Positions 8,888-16,948 of a stretch of DNA of 64,000 nt are shown piece after piece (the first letter of the stretch is position 1; every line of letters starts with the position of its first letter). Position numbers and translations under genes: made by a program. The stretch is from Luminiphilus sp. (lineage in GTDB: Bacteria; Pseudomonadota; Gammaproteobacteria; Pseudomonadales; Halieaceae), in NCBI GenBank assembly GCA_016779445.1, contig JADHNP010000002.1, forward strand, positions 22,493 through 86,492. Direction: 5' to 3'. The notes beneath the pieces are model-generated. The model ran no database searches and was not told the DNA's origin. It saw nothing but the letters and a program-made list of their open reading frames with translations.

Positions 8888-10237
8888 ATGCAAGTACGCC
8901 TAATTGACTCATGCCAAAAGTTGTTCGAAAAAATTCGGGCGGCAGTGGCTGAACACGATATTGAAGTCGTGCACGACACTCACTTTGATCCGGAAGGACA
9001 AGAATGGCTAGGTCAGCAGTCAGACCTTATCGTCATCGGCGACTATGATGATAGCCAGAATCCCGGCTCAATCCAGAAAGCTTGCTGGCCAACACCGGTG
9101 GTGCGCCTGTCAAATCAGGTGGATACCGCTACTGCACTGGCCGCTGGAAGAGAGGGAGCGCTGGATATCTATGATCGCTCCGCCGCCATAGGAGACGTCA
9201 CTCAGTGGCTCGTGCAACTCTGTGCCGAGAATGCCAAGCTCACGACAGAGCGCGCACAAGGAAGGGAATTCCAAAGCAAACACTGCCCGGCGATGCGGTC
9301 CTTAAAAAACATGGCTCTGCGAGTCGCGCAAACCGACTCTACAGTGCTGATTACCGGTGAAACGGGAACAGGTAAAGAGTTGGCTGCGCGGCAGGTGCAC
9401 ACTGTCAGCGAACGCCGAATGGCGCCATTGATTACAGTCAATTGTGCCGCGATTCCCGATACATTGATCGAATCTGAACTCTTCGGCTACGAAAAGGGCG
9501 CTTTTACGGGCGCGACGAGCAACCATATCGGACTGATTGAGGCTGCTGATGGGGGCACTTTGTTTCTTGATGAGATTGGTGAGCTGCCACTAGCGGCTCA
9601 AGCGAGACTGCTTCGATTCCTACAGGAAGGGGAAATTCGACAAATCGGTTCGGTCGTCACCAAGCGCGTCAATGTGCGTCTCATTTGCGCGACCCATCGG
9701 GATCTTGCCCAATTGGCCGCCAAAAACGATTTTCGCAAAGACCTGTTTTACAGGATCGACGTGCTGCGACTCGATGTCCCGCCTCTGCGAGATCGTGGGG
9801 AAGACATTATAGATATGGCTCAATGGTTCATTGAGCAGTTGGCCGTTAAGCTGGGAGTACCCCCGCGACCGCTTGACCTTCTCAGTCAGCGACTGATTTC
9901 CGGACATCACTGGCCGGGTAATGTCAGAGAACTGCAGAATGTGATTGAAAGGGCATTGGTAATGTCCACCGGTCCCACCCTGCAGATCGATTTACCCAGT
10001 GAAGCAAACGCCGTCGAACCGAGCCTTTCAGAACCACCCGCTTCTCCGTCATCAACAGAGGTCATCGAGTCATCGGACGAGCTCTCTTTGGAAGACTACT
10101 TTCAGCGCTTTGTCCTCGAGCATCAAGAAGCCATGAATGAGACCGAGTTAGCACAAAAACTCGGCATTAGCCGCAAATGCCTGTGGGAGCGTCGACAGCG
10201 CTTTGGCATACCCCGCAGCAAACAAAAATTAGCCTGA
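8888..10237 (+). CDS. cbrB: CbrB-like sigma-54-dependent transcriptional activator with degenerate receiver domain
   Basis: AAA+ domain with GETGTGKE Walker A, GAFTGA loop; C-terminus LSLEDYFQRFVLEHQEAMNETELAQKLGISRKCLWERRQRFGIPR closely resembles Pseudomonas CbrB as remembered; located between gluQRS and pcnB as in Pseudomonas. Confidence 0.85.
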   Translation: MQVRLIDSCQKLFEKIRAAVAEHDIEVVHDTHFDPEGQEWLGQQSDLIVIGDYDDSQNPGSIQKACWPTPVVRLSNQVDTATALAAGREGALDIYDRSAAIGDVTQWLVQLCAENAKLTTERAQGREFQSKHCPAMRSLKNMALRVAQTDSTVLITGETGTGKELAARQVHTVSERRMAPLITVNCAAIPDTLIESELFGYEKGAFTGATSNHIGLIEAADGGTLFLDEIGELPLAAQARLLRFLQEGEIRQIGSVVTKRVNVRLICATHRDLAQLAAKNDFRKDLFYRIDVLRLDVPPLRDRGEDIIDMAQWFIEQLAVKLGVPPRPLDLLSQRLISGHHWPGNVRELQNVIERALVMSTGPTLQIDLPSEANAVEPSLSEPPASPSSTEVIESSDELSLEDYFQRFVLEHQEAMNETELAQKLGISRKCLWERRQRFGIPRSKQKLA

Positions 10238-10250
10238 GCAAGGCAGCCTC

Positions 10251-10292
10251 AGTGCAGATAAGTAACAGCGAAGTGCAAATACGTAACACTGT
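10251..10292 (+). promoter_or_regulatory. Tandem 21-bp direct repeats (agtgcaRatamgtaacaSYGW) = candidate upstream activating sequences
   Basis: agtgcagataagtaacagcga / agtgcaaatacgtaacactgt, exact 21-bp period; about 85-125 bp upstream of the -12 element. Confidence 0.55.
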
Positions 10293-10362
10293 TGCCCACG
10301 ACACTGAGTCAAATTAGGTCAAAAAATGAACAACTACCTGTTTATCGACAATTTTTACAAAG

Positions 10363-10378
10363 TGGCACACAACCTGCT
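10363..10378 (+). promoter_or_regulatory. Candidate sigma-54 promoter TGGCACacaacCTGCT (GG-N10-GC)
   Basis: GG at 10364-10365 and GC at 10376-10377 with 10-nt spacing; adjacent to a sigma-54 activator gene. Confidence 0.65.
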
Positions 10379-10388
10379 GTATTCAAGG

Positions 10389-10494
10389 GAGAGCCAAAAT
10401 AATAAAAAGTGGCCCAATAAAAATAACGATGTCATAACGGACCTGGGTGGGGGAGGAAACTTCCCCATGTTTCGTTGTACCCCCCGCATTTTTT
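10389..10494 (+). ncRNA. Putative CrcZ-like Hfq/Crc-binding small RNA (about 105 nt)
   Basis: Downstream of sigma-54 promoter; contains AAAATAATAAAAA (10396-10408) and AATAAAAATAA (10416-10426) motifs; ends at hairpin plus T6; cbrB-sRNA-pcnB position matches Pseudomonas crcZ. TSS inferred from -12 spacing. Confidence 0.55.
10447..10494 (+). terminator. Possible rho-independent terminator: GTGGGGG...CCCCCGC followed by A T6
   Basis: 7-bp stem (one G.U) between 10447-10453 and 10481-10487, then T6 at 10489-10494. Confidence 0.5.
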
Positions 10495-10587
10495 CAGCAC
10501 TCCCGGACTACTCGCGTGCTCCCTTCGCTATAGCTTTCCGTGGCAGCGTTACCGCGCCCGCTGCCAAATCGTGGGTAAGCCCCTGAT

Positions 10588-11859
10588 GTGCAAACTGCTG
10601 AGCGCCCTACTATGAGGCTTGACCCTACTGCCTTTTCCAAGGGGGCATTGCAGGTTGTCGCGCATCTGCAGCGTTCGGGCTTTGAAGCCTATGTGGTGGG
10701 AGGCGCCATTCGCGATCTATTGTTGGGCAAGCAACCTAAAGATTTTGACATTGCCACTAACGCCACGCCTGAAGAGATCAAGCAATGCTTTCGGAACGCG
10801 CGGATCATTGGCCGGCGCTTTCAAATCGTCCATGTCCGAGCAGGTGGCGAGATAATCGAGGTCACCACCTTCCGAGGACACCATGATGCCGGTCAATCCA
10901 ATAAAACTGCTCAAGCAGCCCAATCTGGGCGACTTTTGCGCGATAACGTATACGGCACCCTTGAAGAAGACTCTTTTCGGCGTGATCTGACCATCAATGC
11001 CCTGTATTACAACACCACCACCCATCAACTCATCGATCTGCTGAACGGTGCTGATGACATCAGCGCACAACTGATCAGAATCATCGGGAAACCATTCGAT
11101 CGCTATACGGAAGATCCCGTTCGCATGCTCAGGGTAGTCCGTTTTGCCGCCCGATTGGGCTTCGATCTGGAAGGCGATACAGAGGCTGCTATTGGCGAAG
11201 CCCGCCATCTACTCGCGGATATCCCGACTGCGAGGCTCTTTGATGAATGGCTGAAGCTCTTCATGAATGGGTTCTCTGAGCCCACCTTTTTGCTTCTGTC
11301 GCACTTCGATTTGTTGTCCCTGCTCATGGGTGACAACGTCAGCATTAGTGAGTCCAAAGAAGGCGCGTACGCGTTGCAGAAAAAAGCCCTCAAAAATACG
11401 GACCAGCGCGTTGCCGACGGGCGTCCAGTCACCCCCGCCTTCCTTTTAGCGGCACTCTACTGGCCCGCTGCAGAGCACCGCAGCGCTGCACTTGCCGCAG
11501 GCGGCGAAGCACCCATTCAAGCCATGCACAGTGCGGGTCAGCAGATTGTTCTGGAAGCCTGCCGCAGACTCACCGTACCGAAACGTTTCTCGCTAGCCAT
11601 GCGGGATATTTGGGATCTTCAGCCGCGGCTAGAGCGTATGCAGCCAAAAAAAGTGCGGGACCTGCTAGCGAACAGATGGTTTAGAGCTGCTTTTGATCTA
11701 CTCCTGCTCAGAGAGCAGACGAGCAACATGTCGACTCACTGCAGCGAGTTCTGGGAGCACAAACAGGCGCAATATCCTGAACTGGTTGGCAGCGCGAGAG
11801 GCAGGTCAGAAAAACCAGCTTCCCGTGGCCGTCGGCGCAGGCGCCCCCCCAATCCATGA
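10588..11859 (+). CDS. pcnB: Poly(A) polymerase I
   Basis: AYVVGGAIRDLLLGKQPKDFDIATNATPEEI nucleotidyltransferase motif and basic C-terminal tail; GTG start at 10588 or ATG at 10612. Confidence 0.94.
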   Translation: MQTAERPTMRLDPTAFSKGALQVVAHLQRSGFEAYVVGGAIRDLLLGKQPKDFDIATNATPEEIKQCFRNARIIGRRFQIVHVRAGGEIIEVTTFRGHHDAGQSNKTAQAAQSGRLLRDNVYGTLEEDSFRRDLTINALYYNTTTHQLIDLLNGADDISAQLIRIIGKPFDRYTEDPVRMLRVVRFAARLGFDLEGDTEAAIGEARHLLADIPTARLFDEWLKLFMNGFSEPTFLLLSHFDLLSLLMGDNVSISESKEGAYALQKKALKNTDQRVADGRPVTPAFLLAALYWPAAEHRSAALAAGGEAPIQAMHSAGQQIVLEACRRLTVPKRFSLAMRDIWDLQPRLERMQPKKVRDLLANRWFRAAFDLLLLREQTSNMSTHCSEFWEHKQAQYPELVGSARGRSEKPASRGRRRRRPPNP

Positions 11860-12350
11860 GTAGCATATTTGTCGGAATTGGCTCTAACATTGAAGAGCCC
11901 ATGGGCCAACTTGCGATCGCTTACCGGTACCTACGTGATCACACTCTCATGCAAACTTTGGCTGCCTCAAGCGTGTATTTATCCTCGCCGCAAGGACCCG
12001 ACGACCAGCCTGATTTTTACAATGCAGTTGTACGAATCCACTCTATAGTTCAGCCCATGGCCCTACTGAAAATACTCCAGGAGATCGAGTCGCAAATGGG
12101 GCGCGTCCGCACACGACGCTGGGGAGAACGGTGTATCGATCTAGACCTTTTGCTCTTTGACGACCTGATAATGCACTCCGATAAATTGGATATCCCCCAT
12201 CCACGAGCTCATGAGCGCCGCTTCGTTCTTGATCCACTCATCGAGTTACTTGGAGAAGCGCATGCTCTACCGGGCAAAGGGCCACTCGGACAACTTAGAT
12301 CACGATGCAGCGAGCAAGCGATTCGCGTATTGTGCGAGTTTCCAGAATGA
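11856..12350 (+). CDS. folK: 2-amino-4-hydroxy-6-hydroxymethyldihydropteridine pyrophosphokinase
   Basis: FVGIGSNIEEP, GPDDQPDFYNAVV, RRWGERCIDLDLLLF. Confidence 0.95.
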   Translation: MSSIFVGIGSNIEEPMGQLAIAYRYLRDHTLMQTLAASSVYLSSPQGPDDQPDFYNAVVRIHSIVQPMALLKILQEIESQMGRVRTRRWGERCIDLDLLLFDDLIMHSDKLDIPHPRAHERRFVLDPLIELLGEAHALPGKGPLGQLRSRCSEQAIRVLCEFPE

Positions 12351-13057
12351 TCGCGGCATCAGGAGAGATAGCTGTGCGCGAGGAAACGCCTTCTAATGGC
12401 TTAACGTTGCGTGGACGAACAGTACCGACCTACATTGCCGTAGAGGGGCCCATCGGCGTGGGGAAAACGACACTCGCGCGTCGCATTGCTGAGACCTTTG
12501 CGCACGAGCTGTTGCTGGAAGAGGCTGAGTTGAACCCCTTTTTGGAGCGTTTTTACCAGAACCGGCAGCAAACCGCGCTGGCGACACAGTTGTTCTTCCT
12601 CTTTCAAAGAGTACAGAAAATCACGGAGCTCAAGCAACGGGATATGTTTGACCAAAATCGCGTCGCTGACTTTGTGTTAGAAAAAGATCCATTATTCGCG
12701 CGAGTGAATCTCGACGCCGACGAGTATGCGCTATACCAGAAAGTCTTTGAGAAGATGCGCGTAGACGCCCCCGTACCTGATCTTGTTATCTATCTACAGG
12801 CTAATCCTGATCGCCTGTTGGAAAGGATCGAGAAACGAGGAATTGATGCGGAACGACTCATCGAGCGGACATACCTTGAGCAACTGAATGAGGTGTACAG
12901 CGAGTTTTTCCTCTACTACGATGCCGCGCCGCTGCTGATCGTTAACGCCAACGATATTGACCTCACTCGGGGTGACAGAGATTATGAACAGCTCATCAAC
13001 TATATGCTGGACATTAAAAAAGGTCGCCACTACTTCAATCCCACTTTTTTTAGCTGA
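12347..13057 (+). CDS. Deoxynucleoside kinase family protein
   Basis: YIAVEGPIGVGKTTLARRIAE P-loop; VADFVLEKDPLFARVNL; start within the folK end (12305 or 12347). Confidence 0.85.
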   Translation: MIAASGEIAVREETPSNGLTLRGRTVPTYIAVEGPIGVGKTTLARRIAETFAHELLLEEAELNPFLERFYQNRQQTALATQLFFLFQRVQKITELKQRDMFDQNRVADFVLEKDPLFARVNLDADEYALYQKVFEKMRVDAPVPDLVIYLQANPDRLLERIEKRGIDAERLIERTYLEQLNEVYSEFFLYYDAAPLLIVNANDIDLTRGDRDYEQLINYMLDIKKGRHYFNPTFFS

Positions 13058-13093
13058 TTTGCACCAGCCAGCGACTGGCCGGGAGTTCGCCCT

Positions 13094-13888
13094 ATGAAAA
13101 AACGCATCACCATCAGCACCCTCGACGCGATGAAAGCATCAGGTGAAAAGTTTGTGATGATTACTGCTTACGATGCGACCTTTGCGAGGCTCGCAAGTGA
13201 GGCCGGTGCAGAAACAATCTTGGTTGGGGACTCTTTGGGTATGGTGTTACAGGGGCATGAGACCACTATCCCCGTATCACTTGATTCAATGGCGTATCAC
13301 ACCGAATGTGTTGCACGAGCGCGTCCTCACTCACTGATCGTTGCAGACTTACCTTTCATGAGCTTCTCCAATTCAGATGATACGCTTCATGCCAGTACCC
13401 GACTCATGCAGGCCGGCGCACAAATGGTCAAGTTAGAGGGCGGTACCTGGCTTAGCGATAGTATTCACCGACTGGTTGAGCGTGGTGTGCCCGTATGCGC
13501 CCACCTTGGGCTGACACCACAATCGGTGAACGTCTTCGGCGGATATAGGGTCCAAGGCCGGACTCCAAAAGAAGCCAAATCGATTTTGGCTGACGCGGTA
13601 GAGATTCAGGACGCGGGTGCGAGCCTGCTGGTTCTGGAGTGTATTCCCGCCGAACTGGCGGCCGATATCTCCTCGAAGCTCGATATACCGGTAATCGGAA
13701 TCGGTGCGGGAGGCGGAACTGATGCTCAGGTACTGGTACTGCATGATATGTTGGGTATGACAGATACGGCGCCCAAATTTGTCCAGAACTTCATGGAAGG
13801 CGCCACATCTATTCAAGCTGCGTTACAAGCATTTGTCAGCGCGGTCAAATCTGGACAATATCCCCGAGAAGAGCATACGTACTCGTAG
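13094..13888 (+). CDS. panB: 3-methyl-2-oxobutanoate hydroxymethyltransferase
   Basis: MITAYDATFARLASEAG, ILVGDSLGMVLQG, GIGAGGGTDAQVLVLHDMLGM. Confidence 0.96.
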   Translation: MKKRITISTLDAMKASGEKFVMITAYDATFARLASEAGAETILVGDSLGMVLQGHETTIPVSLDSMAYHTECVARARPHSLIVADLPFMSFSNSDDTLHASTRLMQAGAQMVKLEGGTWLSDSIHRLVERGVPVCAHLGLTPQSVNVFGGYRVQGRTPKEAKSILADAVEIQDAGASLLVLECIPAELAADISSKLDIPVIGIGAGGGTDAQVLVLHDMLGMTDTAPKFVQNFMEGATSIQAALQAFVSAVKSGQYPREEHTYS

Positions 13889-13897
13889 GCGCCTGCG

Positions 13898-14752
13898 TTG
13901 ATTATCACCGCTGACTCACAGGCATTAAGTGAAAGGCTCCAAGCTCTGAGAGCCCAAAACACCACCGTCGGGTTTGTGCCAACGATGGGGAATCTCCATC
14001 AAGGCCATTTGTCACTGATTCAGCAAGCGAGCAACGCAACTGACATTGTTGTCGTGTCGATCTTCGTTAACCCGATGCAATTTGCGGCGCATGAGGATCT
14101 CGACACGTATCCACGCACGCTTGAGGCGGACTTCTCTGCACTACGGAACGTGAAGGTCGACATAGTTTTCACGCCCAGTGCGTCGGACATCTACCCTCAC
14201 GGAAGCAATAATGAAACTGCTATTCATGTCCCACTGCTGGGAGACGCGCTATGCGGAAAAGACCGCCCGGGGCATTTTGATGGTGTGTGCACTGTTGTTT
14301 ACAAACTTTTTCAACTGGTGAAGCCCGACGTTGCGGTTTTTGGAGAAAAAGATCTGCAACAGCTGCTTATTATCAAAAAAATGACCCGTGACCTGAAATT
14401 ACCCGTTGATGTTCAAAGTGGCGCTACAAAACGAGCTGAGGATGGGCTTGCCCTGAGTTCACGCAACCAATATCTCTCCAAAAACGAGCGGGCACTTGCA
14501 CCGCTGCTATGGCAAACGCTACGGCACAGCGCCGAAAAACTGACAGCGAGCCCTGCTAACGACGCACGCCCCATATTGATAGCTGCACGTAAAACCCTAG
14601 AGCAAGCTGGGTTTTCAGTTGATTATCTCGAATTGCGGGCCATATCGACGCTGTCGGCAGCTCATGACGCAACGCAGGATTGCGCGCTATTTGTCGCGGC
14701 ACGCCTTGGTCAAACTCGTCTGATCGACAACATTCAAATCCTCGCCACCTAG
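13898..14752 (+). CDS. panC: Pantoate--beta-alanine ligase
   Basis: VGFVPTMGNLHQGHLSLI, FGEKDLQQLLIIKKM, GLALSSRNQYLS; start probably TTG/ATT near 13898. Confidence 0.95.
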   Translation: MIITADSQALSERLQALRAQNTTVGFVPTMGNLHQGHLSLIQQASNATDIVVVSIFVNPMQFAAHEDLDTYPRTLEADFSALRNVKVDIVFTPSASDIYPHGSNNETAIHVPLLGDALCGKDRPGHFDGVCTVVYKLFQLVKPDVAVFGEKDLQQLLIIKKMTRDLKLPVDVQSGATKRAEDGLALSSRNQYLSKNERALAPLLWQTLRHSAEKLTASPANDARPILIAARKTLEQAGFSVDYLELRAISTLSAAHDATQDCALFVAARLGQTRLIDNIQILAT

Positions 14753-16473
14753 CGAGGCTCAAGCGAGACGGGCACGCGAATTTCCTCCACCAATTGTTGC
14801 ACTGCGGCAGGCGGAGGCGCGGTCATATAGGTTACGGCCAACGTCACAGCAAAGTTAACCAAGGCACCCACTACGCCAAAAGCGTTGGGCTCAATTCCCA
14901 AAAACCAGTTGGGAGGCATATCACCGAGAAAACCGGTGCCCGGTATGAACATGATGCCTTTGTGCTGGAACACATAGGCCAATGTGACGCCCAATCCCGC
15001 CAGCATGCCAAGAATAGCGCCTTCACGCGTCACCCTTTTGGAAAAAATACCCAGGAAAAGCGCCGGGAAAAGAGAGGATGCCGCCAAGCCAAAGGCTAGC
15101 GCTACCGTCCCCGCTGCAAATCCGGGCGGATTCAATCCGAGATATCCCGCACCCAGCACTGCACCCGCCATAGCAACCCGTGAAGCCATCAGCTCTTGCC
15201 GTTCGGAAATATGAGGCATAAAGGTTCTTTTCAGTAAATCATGTGATATTGCCGATGAGATCGCGAGTAATAGCCCTGCTGCGGTCGAGAGTGCGGCGGC
15301 TAGACCTCCTGCGGCAACCAGCGCGATCACCCAATGAGGTAACTGGGCGATTTCTGGGTTCGCCAGTACAAGAATATCGTTATCTAACATCACGAGTTCA
15401 TTCGTATCTGGGTCAGCCGAATACTGGATGTGGCCATCGCCATTTTTATCATCAATTCCCAAAAGCCCAGTGCGCTCCCAATTCCTAAACCACTCCGGAC
15501 GCTCCTCAATAGCCAGATGCTGATTGGGTTCGGGTTGCAGCGTCTGCATGATATTAAGCCGAGCCATTGCAGCAACTGCGGGCGCGGTAGTGTATAAAAT
15601 CGCAATAAATACCAATGCCCATCCGGCAGATGTTCTCGCCGCGCTTACCGTAGGCACGGTGAAAAAACGGATGATGACGTGAGGTAGCCCGGCGGTTCCG
15701 ATCATTAGTGACGCCGTGAAGGCCGCCATGTTGAGCGTACTGCCCCGCACCGAGGTGGTATATTCCTGAAAGCCAAGATCCAAAAGCGTTTGGTCGAGCT
15801 TTTGCAGTAGATAGGTACCATCGGCGAGCGTAGAGCCCAATCCCAACTGAGGGATCGGCTGACCTGTCAGCTGCAAACTGATAAAAATGGCTGGCACCGT
15901 GTATGCAAAAATCAGCACGCAAAACTGGGCAATCTGGGTGTAGGTAATACCCTTCATACCACCGAGTACAGCGTAAAAAAAGACAATCACCATGCCCGAG
16001 AAGAGACCAGTTTCGTAATCTGTCTCGAGAAAGCGGGAGAAGGCAACTCCGATTCCTTTCATTTGACCTATCACATAGGTTACCGAGCAGATGATAAGGC
16101 AGATAACGGCTACGACACGCGCAGTATCGGAATAGTAGCGATCGCCGATAAATTCAGGCACGGTAAATTTTCCGTACTTTCTCAAATACGGCGCAATGAG
16201 CATGGCGAGGAGGACATAGCCCCCTGTCCAACCCATCAAGAAAACGGACCCTCCATACCCGTTATAGGAGAGCCCAATCAGACCTGCCATCGAAATAAAG
16301 GATGCCGCTGACATCCAATCGGCCGCAGTAGCCATGCCATTGGCGACCGGGTGAATCCCCTTCCCCGCCACATAAAATTCTTGTGTTGTGCCTGCTCTGG
16401 AGCGGATCGCGATCAAAATATAGACTGCGAATGTGGCACCGACCACCCAGTAGGTTGTCTCTGTCAGCGTCAC
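14749..16473 (-). CDS. Sodium:solute symporter (SSS) family, ActP-like
   Basis: AADWMSAASFISMAGLIGLSYNGYGG and other SSS-family TM motifs; partner DUF4212 gene overlaps upstream. Confidence 0.9.
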   Translation of the reverse strand: MTLTETTYWVVGATFAVYILIAIRSRAGTTQEFYVAGKGIHPVANGMATAADWMSAASFISMAGLIGLSYNGYGGSVFLMGWTGGYVLLAMLIAPYLRKYGKFTVPEFIGDRYYSDTARVVAVICLIICSVTYVIGQMKGIGVAFSRFLETDYETGLFSGMVIVFFYAVLGGMKGITYTQIAQFCVLIFAYTVPAIFISLQLTGQPIPQLGLGSTLADGTYLLQKLDQTLLDLGFQEYTTSVRGSTLNMAAFTASLMIGTAGLPHVIIRFFTVPTVSAARTSAGWALVFIAILYTTAPAVAAMARLNIMQTLQPEPNQHLAIEERPEWFRNWERTGLLGIDDKNGDGHIQYSADPDTNELVMLDNDILVLANPEIAQLPHWVIALVAAGGLAAALSTAAGLLLAISSAISHDLLKRTFMPHISERQELMASRVAMAGAVLGAGYLGLNPPGFAAGTVALAFGLAASSLFPALFLGIFSKRVTREGAILGMLAGLGVTLAYVFQHKGIMFIPGTGFLGDMPPNWFLGIEPNAFGVVGALVNFAVTLAVTYMTAPPPAAVQQLVEEIRVPVSLEPR

Positions 16474-16757
16474 TCCCCGGGCTCCTCAAGACCAAGCCGT
16501 TGCTCTAACCTCGCCATGAGCCTAGCGTAAACAAAAATCAATATGATAAAGACATAGATCGCGCCCTGTTGGGCAAACCAGAAGCCCAGCTTGAAACCGC
16601 CCAGCTGAAAATCATTGAGAGGTTCCACCCACAAGACGCCACAACCCAAACTAACCAGAAACCAGACTGTGCCCAAAATAAGCATCCAACGACGATTCTC
16701 TCGCCAGTAGGTTCCGCGAAGCGCTTCGAGATCTTCTGGTTGCATGACAGTCTCCAC
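16470..16757 (-). CDS. DUF4212 domain-containing small membrane protein (symporter partner subunit)
   Basis: Short two-TM protein YWRENRRWMLILGTVWFLVSLGCGVL...FWFAQQGAIYVFIILIFVYARLM directly upstream of SSS symporter. Confidence 0.85.
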   Translation of the reverse strand: METVMQPEDLEALRGTYWRENRRWMLILGTVWFLVSLGCGVLWVEPLNDFQLGGFKLGFWFAQQGAIYVFIILIFVYARLMARLEQRLGLEEPGE

Positions 16758-16948
16758 GTTGTGCTAAGTTGCTGTTGGTTATGATAGACCGCTCACTCAG
16801 GCAGCAACATCACTTTTCACAGAGATCTGCCGCGGCTTAATCCTATTTAGCGAAGATAAGGAGCGCTCTGCTTTGAACAAACAACACAGTTGTTGTCGAA
16901 AACTGTGTCACTTAACATCCGTGTTCTCTCACCCACTGGACGCGACCG

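Noticed and set aside
10326-10586. 86-aa ORF in the cbrB-pcnB gap
   Set aside because: Starts upstream of the sigma-54 promoter and runs through the hairpin/terminator; composition not protein-like; region is better explained as promoter plus sRNA
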